Positions 51,170 through 60,903 of a stretch of 64,000 nucleotides of DNA are shown one piece after another. Positions within the stretch are counted from its first letter, which is position 1, and the number at the start of each line of letters is the position of its first letter. The stretch is from JARIHD01 sp964610985 (GTDB taxonomy: Bacteria > Patescibacteriota > Saccharimonadia > Saccharimonadales > UBA4665): NCBI GenBank assembly GCA_964610985.1, contig CAZSZJ010000002.1:1-64000 (forward strand), written 5' to 3'. Below the pieces are notes generated by a model, which saw only the letters and a program-made list of their open reading frames with translations, made no database searches and was not told the origin of the DNA. The translations under genes were made by a program, and so were the position numbers.

Positions 51170-51586
51170 TTACAAATCATTTTTCCCTGTTTTTGTAAGC
51201 TTTTTAACGTTTTTTTGAGCTTTTTTATTCCGACGCCATTCTTCGGCGATAGAAGAGAGGGTTCCAATGCATATTAGTAAAAAAGCGTAGACAGCAAAGC
51301 TGCTGGCCAACTCTTTATTGTTGCTCAGGAATATAAGCGGAATGCATAACATTGCAATGATGGCCATTTTAAAAGTCTCGCTGCTTTTTATGCCGACCAG
51401 AAGGGCGATAATTCCGTAGAGCATAAAAAGGATCTGACCAAATTGAGGTATTTGAATGAGTATACCGGATATGATTATCGCCAAAACCACTAGGATGTTA
51501 ACAGCAGTTCGATGATGCTTCCAATGCAAGAAGCGTAGCACCAACGAGCGCACAGTTCTTTCTGGCGCGGTTAGTCTAGCTGACAT
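51170..51586 (-). CDS. Small four-helix membrane protein at the end of a glycan operon
   Basis: A 138-residue protein with about four transmembrane helices and basic ends. It starts at the base next to the stop of the 564-residue GT-C-like gene, so it is coupled to it. No family can be named. Its context suggests an accessory role in surface glycan assembly. Confidence 0.65.
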   Translation of the reverse strand: MSARLTAPERTVRSLVLRFLHWKHHRTAVNILVVLAIIISGILIQIPQFGQILFMLYGIIALLVGIKSSETFKMAIIAMLCIPLIFLSNNKELASSFAVYAFLLICIGTLSSIAEEWRRNKKAQKNVKKLTKTGKNDL

Positions 51587-53281
51587 TTATCGGATTTCCT
51601 TGTCATATTTTGATTCGACCTTGTAGAGTTTGAGGCCAGGTGTTTCTTGTATTAGGGTAATGTTAGGCTGACTTGCTATAAAATCGTATTTCTTGTAGTC
51701 TTGTTCCTTCGCTAGAAGTATGTAATGTATTTCCAGATTCTGAAGGTCGCTTGCCATGTCCTTGTAATTATCATCGGCGTGCGCACGCGGCAAAATATTA
51801 TTCTCTAACTGAGATTGCGCACGAGTAGTTCCGTAAGACTTAGCCCCCTTTAGTTCAGGATTATTGCTCATAACAATGTCGGAACTAAAGAACTTTTCGG
51901 CAGGGTTGGCAATGACGCGGCCGGCAAACTCGAAGCGCATGTATTGGTGCCAAGGCAAAAAAAGTACTTTCTTGCCCTTGGCCTCGGCCGCAAGTCGTTC
52001 ATTAATAGCTTGCCATTCTATTGGATATTGCTTGGGGTGTAGTTGACCATGAAACCCAAAGGGCATTAGTGGCGCTAGCCCCAGAGGAATGAGTAGTAAA
52101 AGAATTGTAGCGCCCGCCCACTTTTTAAGAGCGGCATTTTCGTTAAATAAGCGGATAATAGCAAAAACGCCCCACGCACTGAAATAAACGTATGCGAGGG
52201 CTAACAGTACGGTGAATTTCTGAGATTCCCGATAGCCACTAAAGAGCGGTATATTATTGTAAAGCCATTGGTTAATGCCGCCAAATATTGTCCCGGTTGT
52301 CCCCGTTGCTAATATGGTGCCCACAATCACCACGAGAGTAAAAATAGCAGCCAGGCCCTTTTGGCGTCTCCATGCGTATATCGCCCCAAGTAGCAATACA
52401 GCCCACAAGGCTATGACTGGAAGAAGCCACCAACTAAAAATATCTTCCGGCACAAGAAACAGATTCTTTGCCTCTCCCCAGAACCCTCGCAGGCTCAAGA
52501 TATTTCCTAATACTCCAAGCCCTCTGTCATTTGTAGCAAAAGCGGCGGGGTCGCTTTGGTCGAAACTTCCTATAGCCGTCGCCATTTGCCCCTTGCCAAG
52601 CAAGAATGGAATTAGCCAGTATGTGTTGAGCATGAGTAAGGCCAAGGCGCCTAGGCCAAGTTGCTTACATACGGATAGGCGCCACTTCTTTTCGCCGCGA
52701 TGCTGGTACCAGGCCAGTGCAAGCAGCAAAGACGCGACGACCAGTGCCAGCGGTACCGTATGGATGGATGCTATGATAATCGCGAAAAGCCAAGCCGCGC
52801 AGATCGCCATACGCCGTTTTTCTGGTGCCTTAAAGTATTCCATTACACTGGTGATGAAAAAAGGCAGCAGCATGTATCCAAGTAATACGCCCAGCTGTCC
52901 AGCCATGAAGCGGTCATATACAAACGGATTGATCATATAGAGGGTGCCGCAAAAGTAGGGCGCGATATGATACGCGGCTCTAGATAAACCCTGGGGTAGT
53001 ACATACCTTGCTAAGCGATGTGCCGCCCAGCCGGCCAGGCTGAGGCTACCAACCAACAGCATTTTTTCAACAATTTCGGCAGATATAATTCGCGATAGTA
53101 TGGCCACTAATGCGTGGAAGGGATAGCTGGCGGTTAACTGATCGGGAAACGGCGGATGTGGCACATAGTTTAGATCCAGCGTTAAGATAAGTCCCTTCGA
53201 AAAGAACGTAATGCAGATCAATATTGCTAAGCCTGTATAGATTGCCAGCGGTTTACTCATGATTGCTTTCAATTCGTTCAT
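51587..53281 (-). CDS. Polytopic GT-C-like membrane protein (564 aa)
   Basis: About 11-13 transmembrane helices are followed by a C-terminal outside domain of about 150 residues. An acidic, proline-containing first loop (DLNYVPHPPFPDQL) and the segment YMINPFVYDRFMAGQ recall GT-C enzymes that use lipid-linked sugars, such as the AftD/YfhO-like group. It overlaps the upstream 1207-residue protein by four bases and is similar to its membrane part in layout. It probably transfers sugar outside the membrane. Confidence 0.7.
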   Translation of the reverse strand: MNELKAIMSKPLAIYTGLAILICITFFSKGLILTLDLNYVPHPPFPDQLTASYPFHALVAILSRIISAEIVEKMLLVGSLSLAGWAAHRLARYVLPQGLSRAAYHIAPYFCGTLYMINPFVYDRFMAGQLGVLLGYMLLPFFITSVMEYFKAPEKRRMAICAAWLFAIIIASIHTVPLALVVASLLLALAWYQHRGEKKWRLSVCKQLGLGALALLMLNTYWLIPFLLGKGQMATAIGSFDQSDPAAFATNDRGLGVLGNILSLRGFWGEAKNLFLVPEDIFSWWLLPVIALWAVLLLGAIYAWRRQKGLAAIFTLVVIVGTILATGTTGTIFGGINQWLYNNIPLFSGYRESQKFTVLLALAYVYFSAWGVFAIIRLFNENAALKKWAGATILLLLIPLGLAPLMPFGFHGQLHPKQYPIEWQAINERLAAEAKGKKVLFLPWHQYMRFEFAGRVIANPAEKFFSSDIVMSNNPELKGAKSYGTTRAQSQLENNILPRAHADDNYKDMASDLQNLEIHYILLAKEQDYKKYDFIASQPNITLIQETPGLKLYKVESKYDKEIR

Positions 53282-56200
53282 GCGCTACCTTTTTGATAAT
53301 GTTTATTGTGCTTGGAGCGAACGGCGTCTGCGCTTACATAAATGATGATTATTACGAATAATAGCAGACTAATGGTGAGGTATTTATTAAAGGTCTGCTG
53401 AGGGGCATATCTTAATACTACCGTATAAGTGTTGTCTTCTTGCAATGACTGCTCAGGGAAAGTTTTTGTTTCCAGCCACCAACCATTGGCGAAGCCATTA
53501 ACTGTTACGTGGTTTTTCTCGTCAATGGCGAAGGTTCGTCCGTCCCGTTGTTTGATATATGCCTTCCAGCCTTTCGAGAATGACTCATTCCATACCAACA
53601 TGCCATTGCCGCTCTGGACCCTGGCCGTTATTTTATCGGGACTTTGTTGCTGAAAGCCTTGAAGAAGGTTGTCGGGTTTTTTGGCCGCGTCGGTTTCCTT
53701 GATAAGGTATTGCGACACCGCAGAAGCTTCAGAGATAGTAACGCCATCAAATAAGGTGGTAGAGTTTCCACCCCGGCTGTTTGAGTAGAAGTATAGGGTT
53801 AAGTTAGTGGCGCTTTGTTCTGGAATGAAAAATGTTTCGAAGTAAGCCCAGTCTTTACTGTCTGTAAGTTGTGCTCGGGGCGATGCAAGCTGCGTACCGC
53901 TCTGCCAAATAGCAAAGGATGGGCGGTTGCCTGACAAATTCTTATATGAAAAAGCTACCTTGTAGATTGTGTTGGGCTTGAAACTCGTAACTCTTTTAGC
54001 CACGTAAGCTGTATGGTTATTGGCACTGAGTTTCAGCGAGTATTTGCCGTCCACTGCATCGGTACTTTGGGTGGCTTGCATTTTGGCGCTACCTGGCGCC
54101 CCGGGCGTTGCATCCTGCGGTTCTCCCCATAACTCTCTATCTTCAAAAGAGTGGTTATCAATTAAGTTATGCTCGGGAGCCTTTACGAATGAGCTGTGAT
54201 ATTGCTGCAAATCGTAATCTGACGAATAACTGTCAATGGCCGCGGTGTGGGCATTGGTTTGGCTTAGCTTGAACACGCGTATATTGTCAAAAGTGTTTTC
54301 ACTTTGCTGGTTCAATTTTGTGTCGCTATAGAGATATAGGCTCGTTTTTTTAAGGTCGGATGGTATCTGGCCCCCTAGCTCATCGGCGCTAATAAAAATC
54401 TCATGGGTTGTCCAATCCTTGGTTTCATCCAGTCGCCCACTGTTTATGGACATCTCGTGTTTATCCATTTTGTTAATAATAGAATAACGCGGTCCTTGGC
54501 CAAGATTATTTTTGTAGTCAAAAGAAATGAGATAATCGTTATTTTTTTCGAGCTTAGGTAGTTCCTTTTCTACAAAGGCTATGTGGTTACTCGTACCTAG
54601 CTTTAATGCATGACTTCCGTCGGTTCGGTCTTCGGTCAGCGATGCGTAGATTGAATGCTTACCGCCCTTGCCTTTCTCACCATCTGATGCGCGATGACTT
54701 TCTTCAAATGAGGCGTCTAGGTTTTTAGTGCCCACAGCTTGCATGCGCGAAAACGTCATTTGCTGTGTGCCGGCACGTAGGGCAATTCGTTTTTTAGCTT
54801 CGTTAAACGTAAAGTGCTGTCCGTTAATTGTTGCCACACGGGCATCGGGATTAACGTCAAACTCCTGACTTTTTTCGACGACATTAGTTATCGGATTATA
54901 GATATCAAAGCGCGCGATCGTTTTGCTATTTGTCTTGACCATGTATAAATCGCCAATGATCAAGGTGGGATCGTGCAGCTGGGCTTTACCAGTCAAATTA
55001 TTATTTCCTTCTGGAAGACTTTTTTCGACGCGATAGTTTTTGGTCATAGAGAGGTGATCTTGGGATGTGCGGCTGACTACTGCCGTATCTTTGGCCATAA
55101 AGGCGACTTTGCTGTTTAATTGGTCATCATTACGAATATTAATAATATTTTCAGGGGCATATAATTTGGCGCTGCTGTATGGATTGGTATAGTGGGTGTA
55201 TTCTGTATCTTTCTTTTCTTGAGTCAACCTCTTTCCCAGAAAGTCGTTGATTGTAGCGGCCGAGGTATTGACCGCGAATAGGCTAAAAGCAGTCTTCTTG
55301 TAGTACTTCTCGTTATTTTTAACAAAAATATTTTGGATGCCGATTGCCTGGATGTAGTTAAAGAAGTACTGGTTTTGAGCATTCAATGTACGATTGGTCT
55401 GCGATATTATTTTAGCCGTGCTGGGCAGGCTGCCTTGTAGACCAAGTGTTTTCAGGCCAGGACTGATTTTTTCGTAATTAAGTTCATCACTATGGTTGGC
55501 TGGCACTAAAATTGACCGCGCATATGGGTCACCGCCCATTTCACCATTAATCTTCTGGACGACAGGGTCCAGACGATAGTTGGCTATTGTCTTGCCATCG
55601 CCAGCCAGCAGGCCAAAGTCGCCACGAAGTGCCGGCCATCCGTAAGCCAGGAGGGCTAGCACGCTAGCAGCGGCAATGATGTTTCTCAGATTCTGACTTC
55701 GGGCCTTTTGTAGAAGTACGCCTAAAGAAAACGCTAGCAGCAGCGTAAAGATCGGTAACAGCAAAACGTATAGCTTGGATGGGTTTCGGATAGTACTCAC
55801 GATCCACTGGCTTTCGAAAACCTTAACCCCGACCACGGCATTAGTCGCCATAAGATGCAGGAACCCGAGAATGGCGAGCATTGTTACTAGTAACGCGACT
55901 ATCATATAGCGCATCTCGGGCAGTCGAAGGCGCTGCTTGGCGCCAATTAGCAGGAGCGTACCGGCAAAAACGAGTGTAGTTAGCAGATAGCCAAAGGAGT
56001 TGGAAGATGAAAACAGATTATAGCCGAGAGTCGTTTGCCCGCTGCCATTATTACCACTTAAGCGTAGTGTATTCACCAGCTCGGTGCTGGCATAATTATG
56101 GAAATAGTCCCCAAGCAGTGAGCTGGGAGAATATGCCTGCTGTCCCGATGCTCCCGCAAGAATATATGGGCTGGCCAATAGAATAAATGTTAACCCGGTT

Positions 56201-56901
56201 ACTAGTCCGGCCAGCAAGTATTGGCGTGTAAGCTTAGCGTTTATGGAGGGCAGTTGCATCAGCAATGCGGCAGCAACAAAAATACCTAACGCCATGCATA
56301 GGGGTACAATGATGGGTGGCAACATGCCCAGGTTTAAAAAGATTACTAAGCCAAAGATAATATAATTCTTAAAAGTAAAGCTGCCAAAGCAGAAAATTTT
56401 AGCTGCATAATAAAACGCCCACGGGATCGTCAAATAGATCCAGAAGGTTTGCCCACCTAAAAAGTCTCCAAAAACTACCGGTGTAAAAAGCGGAAATAGC
56501 GACCCGAAAACAAGTAGAAAGAGGCTTCGAATGCCTAGTTTTCGAAGCAGTAAGTAATAGGTGAATGGGATAAGTAGTAATGGCAAGGTATATTTTAGAA
56601 AATAGAAGCTGACGTTATTCCATGCAACCAGGTGAATGAGGCTGTCGCGTAAAGTATTAAAGCCTTGCCTAACATTGGTCCCAAGCTGTTCACTGCCCCA
56701 TACATGCGAAGCATTTACATCCGATAATTTGATATCAAAGAAGGGTATGTCGCCGTATGTCAGCTGACCAAGGGCTATGAGTCGCCAAAATAATAGCGCT
56801 GTGAGCAGCGTAATCAGGACTAGTGCGGGATTCCGCCGTACCATTGCAACAATTGATTTGCCGAAACGACCCCCAGTTACCTCCTGCTCGTCATTTTGCA
56901 T
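53278..56901 (-). CDS. Giant GT-C-like membrane protein with two carbohydrate-binding-like domains
   Basis: A 1207-residue protein. The N-terminal 430 residues hold about 12 transmembrane helices with the segment FTPVVFGDFLGGQ as in arabinofuranosyltransferase AftD-type proteins. A large outside part follows, with two related beta-sandwich-like modules at about 755-895 and 940-1085. Each runs from an (N)SFE start through DG..(S)LKL ... H.A(F/Y)V to a TLYFYS-like end and resembles carbohydrate-binding modules. A final transmembrane helix lies near 1175-1195. It should be a lipid-linked sugar transferase that holds its glycan substrate outside. It overlaps neighbours by one and four bases. Confidence 0.75.
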   Translation of the reverse strand: MQNDEQEVTGGRFGKSIVAMVRRNPALVLITLLTALLFWRLIALGQLTYGDIPFFDIKLSDVNASHVWGSEQLGTNVRQGFNTLRDSLIHLVAWNNVSFYFLKYTLPLLLIPFTYYLLLRKLGIRSLFLLVFGSLFPLFTPVVFGDFLGGQTFWIYLTIPWAFYYAAKIFCFGSFTFKNYIIFGLVIFLNLGMLPPIIVPLCMALGIFVAAALLMQLPSINAKLTRQYLLAGLVTGLTFILLASPYILAGASGQQAYSPSSLLGDYFHNYASTELVNTLRLSGNNGSGQTTLGYNLFSSSNSFGYLLTTLVFAGTLLLIGAKQRLRLPEMRYMIVALLVTMLAILGFLHLMATNAVVGVKVFESQWIVSTIRNPSKLYVLLLPIFTLLLAFSLGVLLQKARSQNLRNIIAAASVLALLAYGWPALRGDFGLLAGDGKTIANYRLDPVVQKINGEMGGDPYARSILVPANHSDELNYEKISPGLKTLGLQGSLPSTAKIISQTNRTLNAQNQYFFNYIQAIGIQNIFVKNNEKYYKKTAFSLFAVNTSAATINDFLGKRLTQEKKDTEYTHYTNPYSSAKLYAPENIINIRNDDQLNSKVAFMAKDTAVVSRTSQDHLSMTKNYRVEKSLPEGNNNLTGKAQLHDPTLIIGDLYMVKTNSKTIARFDIYNPITNVVEKSQEFDVNPDARVATINGQHFTFNEAKKRIALRAGTQQMTFSRMQAVGTKNLDASFEESHRASDGEKGKGGKHSIYASLTEDRTDGSHALKLGTSNHIAFVEKELPKLEKNNDYLISFDYKNNLGQGPRYSIINKMDKHEMSINSGRLDETKDWTTHEIFISADELGGQIPSDLKKTSLYLYSDTKLNQQSENTFDNIRVFKLSQTNAHTAAIDSYSSDYDLQQYHSSFVKAPEHNLIDNHSFEDRELWGEPQDATPGAPGSAKMQATQSTDAVDGKYSLKLSANNHTAYVAKRVTSFKPNTIYKVAFSYKNLSGNRPSFAIWQSGTQLASPRAQLTDSKDWAYFETFFIPEQSATNLTLYFYSNSRGGNSTTLFDGVTISEASAVSQYLIKETDAAKKPDNLLQGFQQQSPDKITARVQSGNGMLVWNESFSKGWKAYIKQRDGRTFAIDEKNHVTVNGFANGWWLETKTFPEQSLQEDNTYTVVLRYAPQQTFNKYLTISLLLFVIIIIYVSADAVRSKHNKHYQKGSA

Positions 56902-57953
56902 TAGGCCGCCTTATTGCTCGTGTTTCGATCGATAAACGCCTGGAGATGGCTAGCTGTGAGTGACCGGATATGAATTTGATCATTGACGCCAATCTGTTTG
57001 AGTAGTTCCATTGATTTATTATCGTACACTAGCGGCAGAAAAGCGACGTTGTTCAAATGGGCGGTGATCAGCGAGTGAAACTGTGGGCTAATGACAAACA
57101 GCTCTTTCCGGTGCTTTTGGAAGTATAAAAACAGTGACAGCGGATTAAAGGCAAAATCGGTTATCTGTATATTTTTGTATTTTCGCTGCCAAGCGCATAT
57201 GCGCTCGTAACCCTTGGGATCGACTTCCTTTGGCTCCATTAGGGCGACGATGATATCTTTGTCCTGGTTGGCGGCCATGCAAGCCTCAATCAAGTCGGTA
57301 TAGTTATTTTGCCCCTGTTTAAAACGGCGCAGTGTAATAAACAAAGTTTTTTTGCTGACAGGTATGAGCCGTTCAATCTTTTTGACCTCTGGGCCGTAGG
57401 AGCTCAGGTCGAGCGATTTAATGTACCAGGCAATGTCGGTGTCGATAGACACTCGTTTGTTTAGGCGGCCAAAACTCTTTAAAGTCTCTTCGTCGCGGGC
57501 AATAATCAAGTTGGCGGCTTTTCCCGCTAGCCAGGCGCTTACATGCCCGAGCCAGTTCGTCGAGGAATAATAACCGACACCCACAAGATAGACTTTTTTG
57601 CGCAGAAACCAGCGGCTGAAAAACAGCATGCTGCTGAGAATAAAGATATTGACATTGACGTCCATGCCCCATAAGCCACCACCACCGATTAACACATTCT
57701 TGCTTTTAAATAGTGACCGCAAGACATACTTTTTGTCCGTAAATGGTACGATCTCGTAGCCGAAATCGTGATGAAAAGCTGAAAATGTCTTTGGTGTGTG
57801 GTACGTGATCCGCAGCTGCGTATGACCATTTTTATGGAACAAGTTCGACAGGACTTCCATAAGCAATTCGTCCCCGTAATTGCCACCACCGTAATAGCCG
57901 ATGAGCAGTGTGTTGTCGAGATCTGGTTTTTTGAATAATTCCAGAATCTTCAT
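56901..57953 (-). CDS. Polysaccharide pyruvyl transferase family protein (CsaB-like)
   Basis: A 350-residue protein of the polysaccharide pyruvyl transferase family. NTLLIGYYGGGNYGDELLMEVL at the N terminus and VLIGGGGLWG are the family marks, and the end FVISPQFHSLITAHLNNVAFLPLVYD is the usual GT-B-like C-terminal site (H-x-x-I-x-A). These enzymes add ketal-pyruvate from phosphoenolpyruvate to a wall polymer, in some bacteria to hold S-layer proteins. Its stop is one base into the giant gene. Confidence 0.85.
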   Translation of the reverse strand: MKILELFKKPDLDNTLLIGYYGGGNYGDELLMEVLSNLFHKNGHTQLRITYHTPKTFSAFHHDFGYEIVPFTDKKYVLRSLFKSKNVLIGGGGLWGMDVNVNIFILSSMLFFSRWFLRKKVYLVGVGYYSSTNWLGHVSAWLAGKAANLIIARDEETLKSFGRLNKRVSIDTDIAWYIKSLDLSSYGPEVKKIERLIPVSKKTLFITLRRFKQGQNNYTDLIEACMAANQDKDIIVALMEPKEVDPKGYERICAWQRKYKNIQITDFAFNPLSLFLYFQKHRKELFVISPQFHSLITAHLNNVAFLPLVYDNKSMELLKQIGVNDQIHIRSLTASHLQAFIDRNTSNKAA

Positions 57954-57959
57954 CGCCGC

Positions 57960-58796
57960 TTAAGCCCCTTTCCGTTTGGCCATTAGGTAGCCAAAACCAC
58001 CGACGCCGAGCTCACAAGTTTTCATGAACAACATGCCAACGCCTACTAATGGATTTTTGAATAGCCGGCCGGGTTTAGCGAAAAACAATTTATAGCGGGC
58101 CAGCACGCCGGTTTGTGAGCCGACCTCTTCGATCTCGGTATTTGCCTGTAAATAAGCAGCGAACTTCTGGGCGTAGTAGTATTTTTTCTTAAGCGTACGC
58201 CCTAGCTTCAGGCGGCCTTCGTTATGCATGATGTAAGCATCAATGCGGCCGAGGGGCGCCAATCTGGCGACACGCTGTGAGAGGTCCCAGTCTTCGCCGC
58301 TGACCATGTTTTCGTTGTAACCGCCAACTTGTAGGTACACATCTTTTTTGAAGAAACGGGCTGCTTCCATCCAGTCGACACCAACGTAAAAAGAACGTTC
58401 CAGCTGTTTGCAGCGCGCCCAAAAACCTTGGCCGAACGATTCTTCGGGAATAATAATTTCCCCAAGGGCTGGGTTGTCGGTCATCCCTTCCACAGCGGCT
58501 TCAATAACACGCGGCGTCAACTCCATATCCGAATCAATGATGGCGATATATTCACCACGGGCCTGTTGCACGCCGTAATTGCGCTGCACTGAGCGCTCAG
58601 GATTCTTATTGAGGACATGCGGGGTGTATTTGGCGGCAATGGCTTTGGTCTTGTCGGTCGAGCTGTTATCAACAACAATTATTTCGATGTTCTGGTAAGA
58701 CTGCGCTGCGATAGATTGCAGGCAGGCCTCTAGGACATTAGCGCTATTGTATGTCGGTACGATAACCGAGACTAAAGGTGGTACGGTGTTTCCCAC
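57960..58796 (-). CDS. GT2-family glycosyltransferase
   Basis: A 278-residue GT-A enzyme with VSVIVPTYNSANVLEACLQSI, VDNSSTDKT, IIDSDMELTP and GEDWDLSQR. It has no catalytic-domain membrane helices, but a hydrophobic C-terminal stretch may attach it to the membrane. Its start overlaps the end of the GT4 gene by 25 bases. It adds a sugar in glycan repeat assembly; donor unknown. Confidence 0.88.
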   Translation of the reverse strand: MGNTVPPLVSVIVPTYNSANVLEACLQSIAAQSYQNIEIIVVDNSSTDKTKAIAAKYTPHVLNKNPERSVQRNYGVQQARGEYIAIIDSDMELTPRVIEAAVEGMTDNPALGEIIIPEESFGQGFWARCKQLERSFYVGVDWMEAARFFKKDVYLQVGGYNENMVSGEDWDLSQRVARLAPLGRIDAYIMHNEGRLKLGRTLKKKYYYAQKFAAYLQANTEIEEVGSQTGVLARYKLFFAKPGRLFKNPLVGVGMLFMKTCELGVGGFGYLMAKRKGA

Positions 58797-59947
58797 GACT
58801 TCCTCATTTTCTTTTCTTTGCTGCTACTCTCGGACTTCTGTAATACGCTCATAAAATTGTCATAACTTTTGTCAAAAGTCAATTCTTTGCTCCACTCCCA
58901 GCCTGCCTGGCGCATTGCTTCGTAGCGCTTTGGTTGCTGGAGTATGCTGATGATACCGTCTGCTAATGCCGAAGGGTTTACATCCGTAATAATGCCGGTT
59001 TGGTCGTGTTTGACGCTATCGCGTAAGCCGTCGACGTTATAGACAACTGCAGGGGTTCCTTGGCTGGCTGCTTCGCTGACAATCAGTCCCCAGCCCTCTT
59101 TTACCGATGTAACAGTGATTAGATGACAGCGCTGCATTACCTCGATCTTCTTCTCGCTCGAAACCCGCCCCAGGTGTGTAATGTCTTTTTTGTATGGGCT
59201 TTTGGCGATGTACTCGAGCAGTTGCTGACCGTATCGGCCTTTCGTGTCGCCAACGAGCATCATGGCGAGGTCGGGCAGTCGTTTTTTGGCTATTTCAAAT
59301 GCTTTGACCTGGTCGACAGTCCGCTTCATGCCACGCGCAGCGCCGAGACTGAGAATAGTTGGTCGACTGTATTTTTGGATCGTGTCGAGGTTGGCGGCCG
59401 GCCTGATATGAATGCCCTGGCCAACGATATGTACTTTATCGTCGCGAAAACCGAAGCGCTTCAGGTCCGCTTTGGTGCTTCTCGATACTGTCATGGTCGT
59501 CGTGCCAGCCTTGCCCAGAGCGAACGTGCTGAGCGGTTCAATAATCCAGTAGCCTAGATGACTAATGGGCAACGGCGCTTCGTAGTGCCAGATTTTGCGT
59601 GCCAGTTGATGGTAAAATAGCAGTGGTTTTTTACCGTTGTTATTGAAAAAAGCAGCGAAATAGGGCGCTGTATTAACGGTCTCAATCACTTCGTCAAAGG
59701 AGCCGCGTAGGTGGCGCAGATAATAATAAAAAGCTTGGAACGGGTGCAAGTAGCGGTTGTTGCCGACACGGATAATCTCTATGCCCCCGAGCGTTTCGCG
59801 CTGTGGCGCGCCAGGGTAGCGAGCGGTCAGGATGGTCACCTGATGGCCGTCGCGAAGCAAGCGGTCGCTTAGTTCGTGCATTACCACTTCTGCCCCGCCC
59901 GCCCCAGGATGATTTTTGTCCTTCCAGGCTAACCACAATATTTTCAT
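58772..59947 (-). CDS. GT4-family glycosyltransferase
   Basis: A 391-residue GT-B retaining glycosyltransferase. The N-terminal loop is HPGAGGAEVVMHELSDRLLRDGH, the donor domain has ILSLGAARGMKRT, and EGWGLIVSEAASQGTPAVVYNVDGLRDSV is the conserved E-x7-E region. It lies two bases after the preceding gene and overlaps the next by 25 bases. It takes part in building the cell-surface glycan. Confidence 0.9.
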   Translation of the reverse strand: MKILWLAWKDKNHPGAGGAEVVMHELSDRLLRDGHQVTILTARYPGAPQRETLGGIEIIRVGNNRYLHPFQAFYYYLRHLRGSFDEVIETVNTAPYFAAFFNNNGKKPLLFYHQLARKIWHYEAPLPISHLGYWIIEPLSTFALGKAGTTTMTVSRSTKADLKRFGFRDDKVHIVGQGIHIRPAANLDTIQKYSRPTILSLGAARGMKRTVDQVKAFEIAKKRLPDLAMMLVGDTKGRYGQQLLEYIAKSPYKKDITHLGRVSSEKKIEVMQRCHLITVTSVKEGWGLIVSEAASQGTPAVVYNVDGLRDSVKHDQTGIITDVNPSALADGIISILQQPKRYEAMRQAGWEWSKELTFDKSYDNFMSVLQKSESSSKEKKMRKSWETPYHL

Positions 59948-59949
59948 AT

Positions 59950-60903
59950 TTATTCATCCTCCCGCGGTGTGGGTCGCAGGACGTACAGCGGCCGGTTGGC
60001 GACCTCGTCATAAATATGGGCAATGTACAAGGCCACCAGACCGAGCGCGCTGAGTACGATGCCGACCAAAAAAATGGTGAGTAGCGCCAGAATTGCGGTA
60101 GCACGGATATTGAGTCCCAGCGGATCATCTAAAATATATTGCTGTGTAAAGACGAACAGTCCAAGCGGCCCGGAAGTCGCCAAAATGAACACGCCAAAGT
60201 ACCCTGCAAGCCGTAGCGGCGTTAAACTGTAGGCGGTAAGGCTGTTGATCGCCAAGCCGACAAGTTTGCTGAGGCTGTACCCTGCTTCGCCGTGTTGGCG
60301 CAGGCGTGCCGTAAAGTGAATGTAGCCGCGGGTAAAGCCCAACCAGTCAATCAGTCCGCGATTCATGCGATTACGCTCGGTAAAACGGTTAAATTCGTTA
60401 ATGACACAGCGGTCGATCAGGCGGAAGTCGGTTGCATGCGCCGTGATCTGCGTATGGGAAATCTTCTGCATAATCCTGTAAAACCACACCGAGGCTTTCT
60501 TTTTGAACCAGGTTTCATTTTTGTCATAGGTCCGCACACCGACAACAACCTCAAAGCCCTCTTCCCATTTCTTGATAAACTCGCCAATCAGCTCAGGTGG
60601 GTGCTGCAAATCGGCATCCATGATCAGCGCGGCGTCGCCTGTGACCGCATGAATGCCAGCCGCCACGGCGGCCTCTTTGCCAAAGTTGCGGCTAAAGCCC
60701 AAGTAGTGGATTTGCTTGTCGGTCTTAGCCAATTCGCGAATAACACGCGCTGAATTGTCTTGGCTGCCATCGTCCACGAGAATAAATTCAAAGTCATAAG
60801 GCAGTTTATCGGTATGCTCGTGCAGTTCTTTGAGTAGTAGCGGAATATTGGCCGACTCATTATAAATGGGGGTAATAATAGCAATACGTTTTGGGTTATT
60901 CAT
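59950..60903 (-). CDS. GT2 polyprenyl-phosphate sugar transferase (DPM1/GtrB-like)
   Basis: A 317-residue enzyme with an N-terminal GT2 domain (IAIITPIYNESANIPLLLKEL, DDGSQDNSA, MDADLQHPPE) and two C-terminal transmembrane helices. This is the architecture of GtrB and other enzymes that make undecaprenyl-phosphate-linked hexose. Such lipid-linked sugars are the donors used by GT-C enzymes, which fits the two GT-C-like proteins later in this operon. It overlaps the flippase gene by eight bases. Confidence 0.92.
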   Translation of the reverse strand: MNNPKRIAIITPIYNESANIPLLLKELHEHTDKLPYDFEFILVDDGSQDNSARVIRELAKTDKQIHYLGFSRNFGKEAAVAAGIHAVTGDAALIMDADLQHPPELIGEFIKKWEEGFEVVVGVRTYDKNETWFKKKASVWFYRIMQKISHTQITAHATDFRLIDRCVINEFNRFTERNRMNRGLIDWLGFTRGYIHFTARLRQHGEAGYSLSKLVGLAINSLTAYSLTPLRLAGYFGVFILATSGPLGLFVFTQQYILDDPLGLNIRATAILALLTIFLVGIVLSALGLVALYIAHIYDEVANRPLYVLRPTPREDE

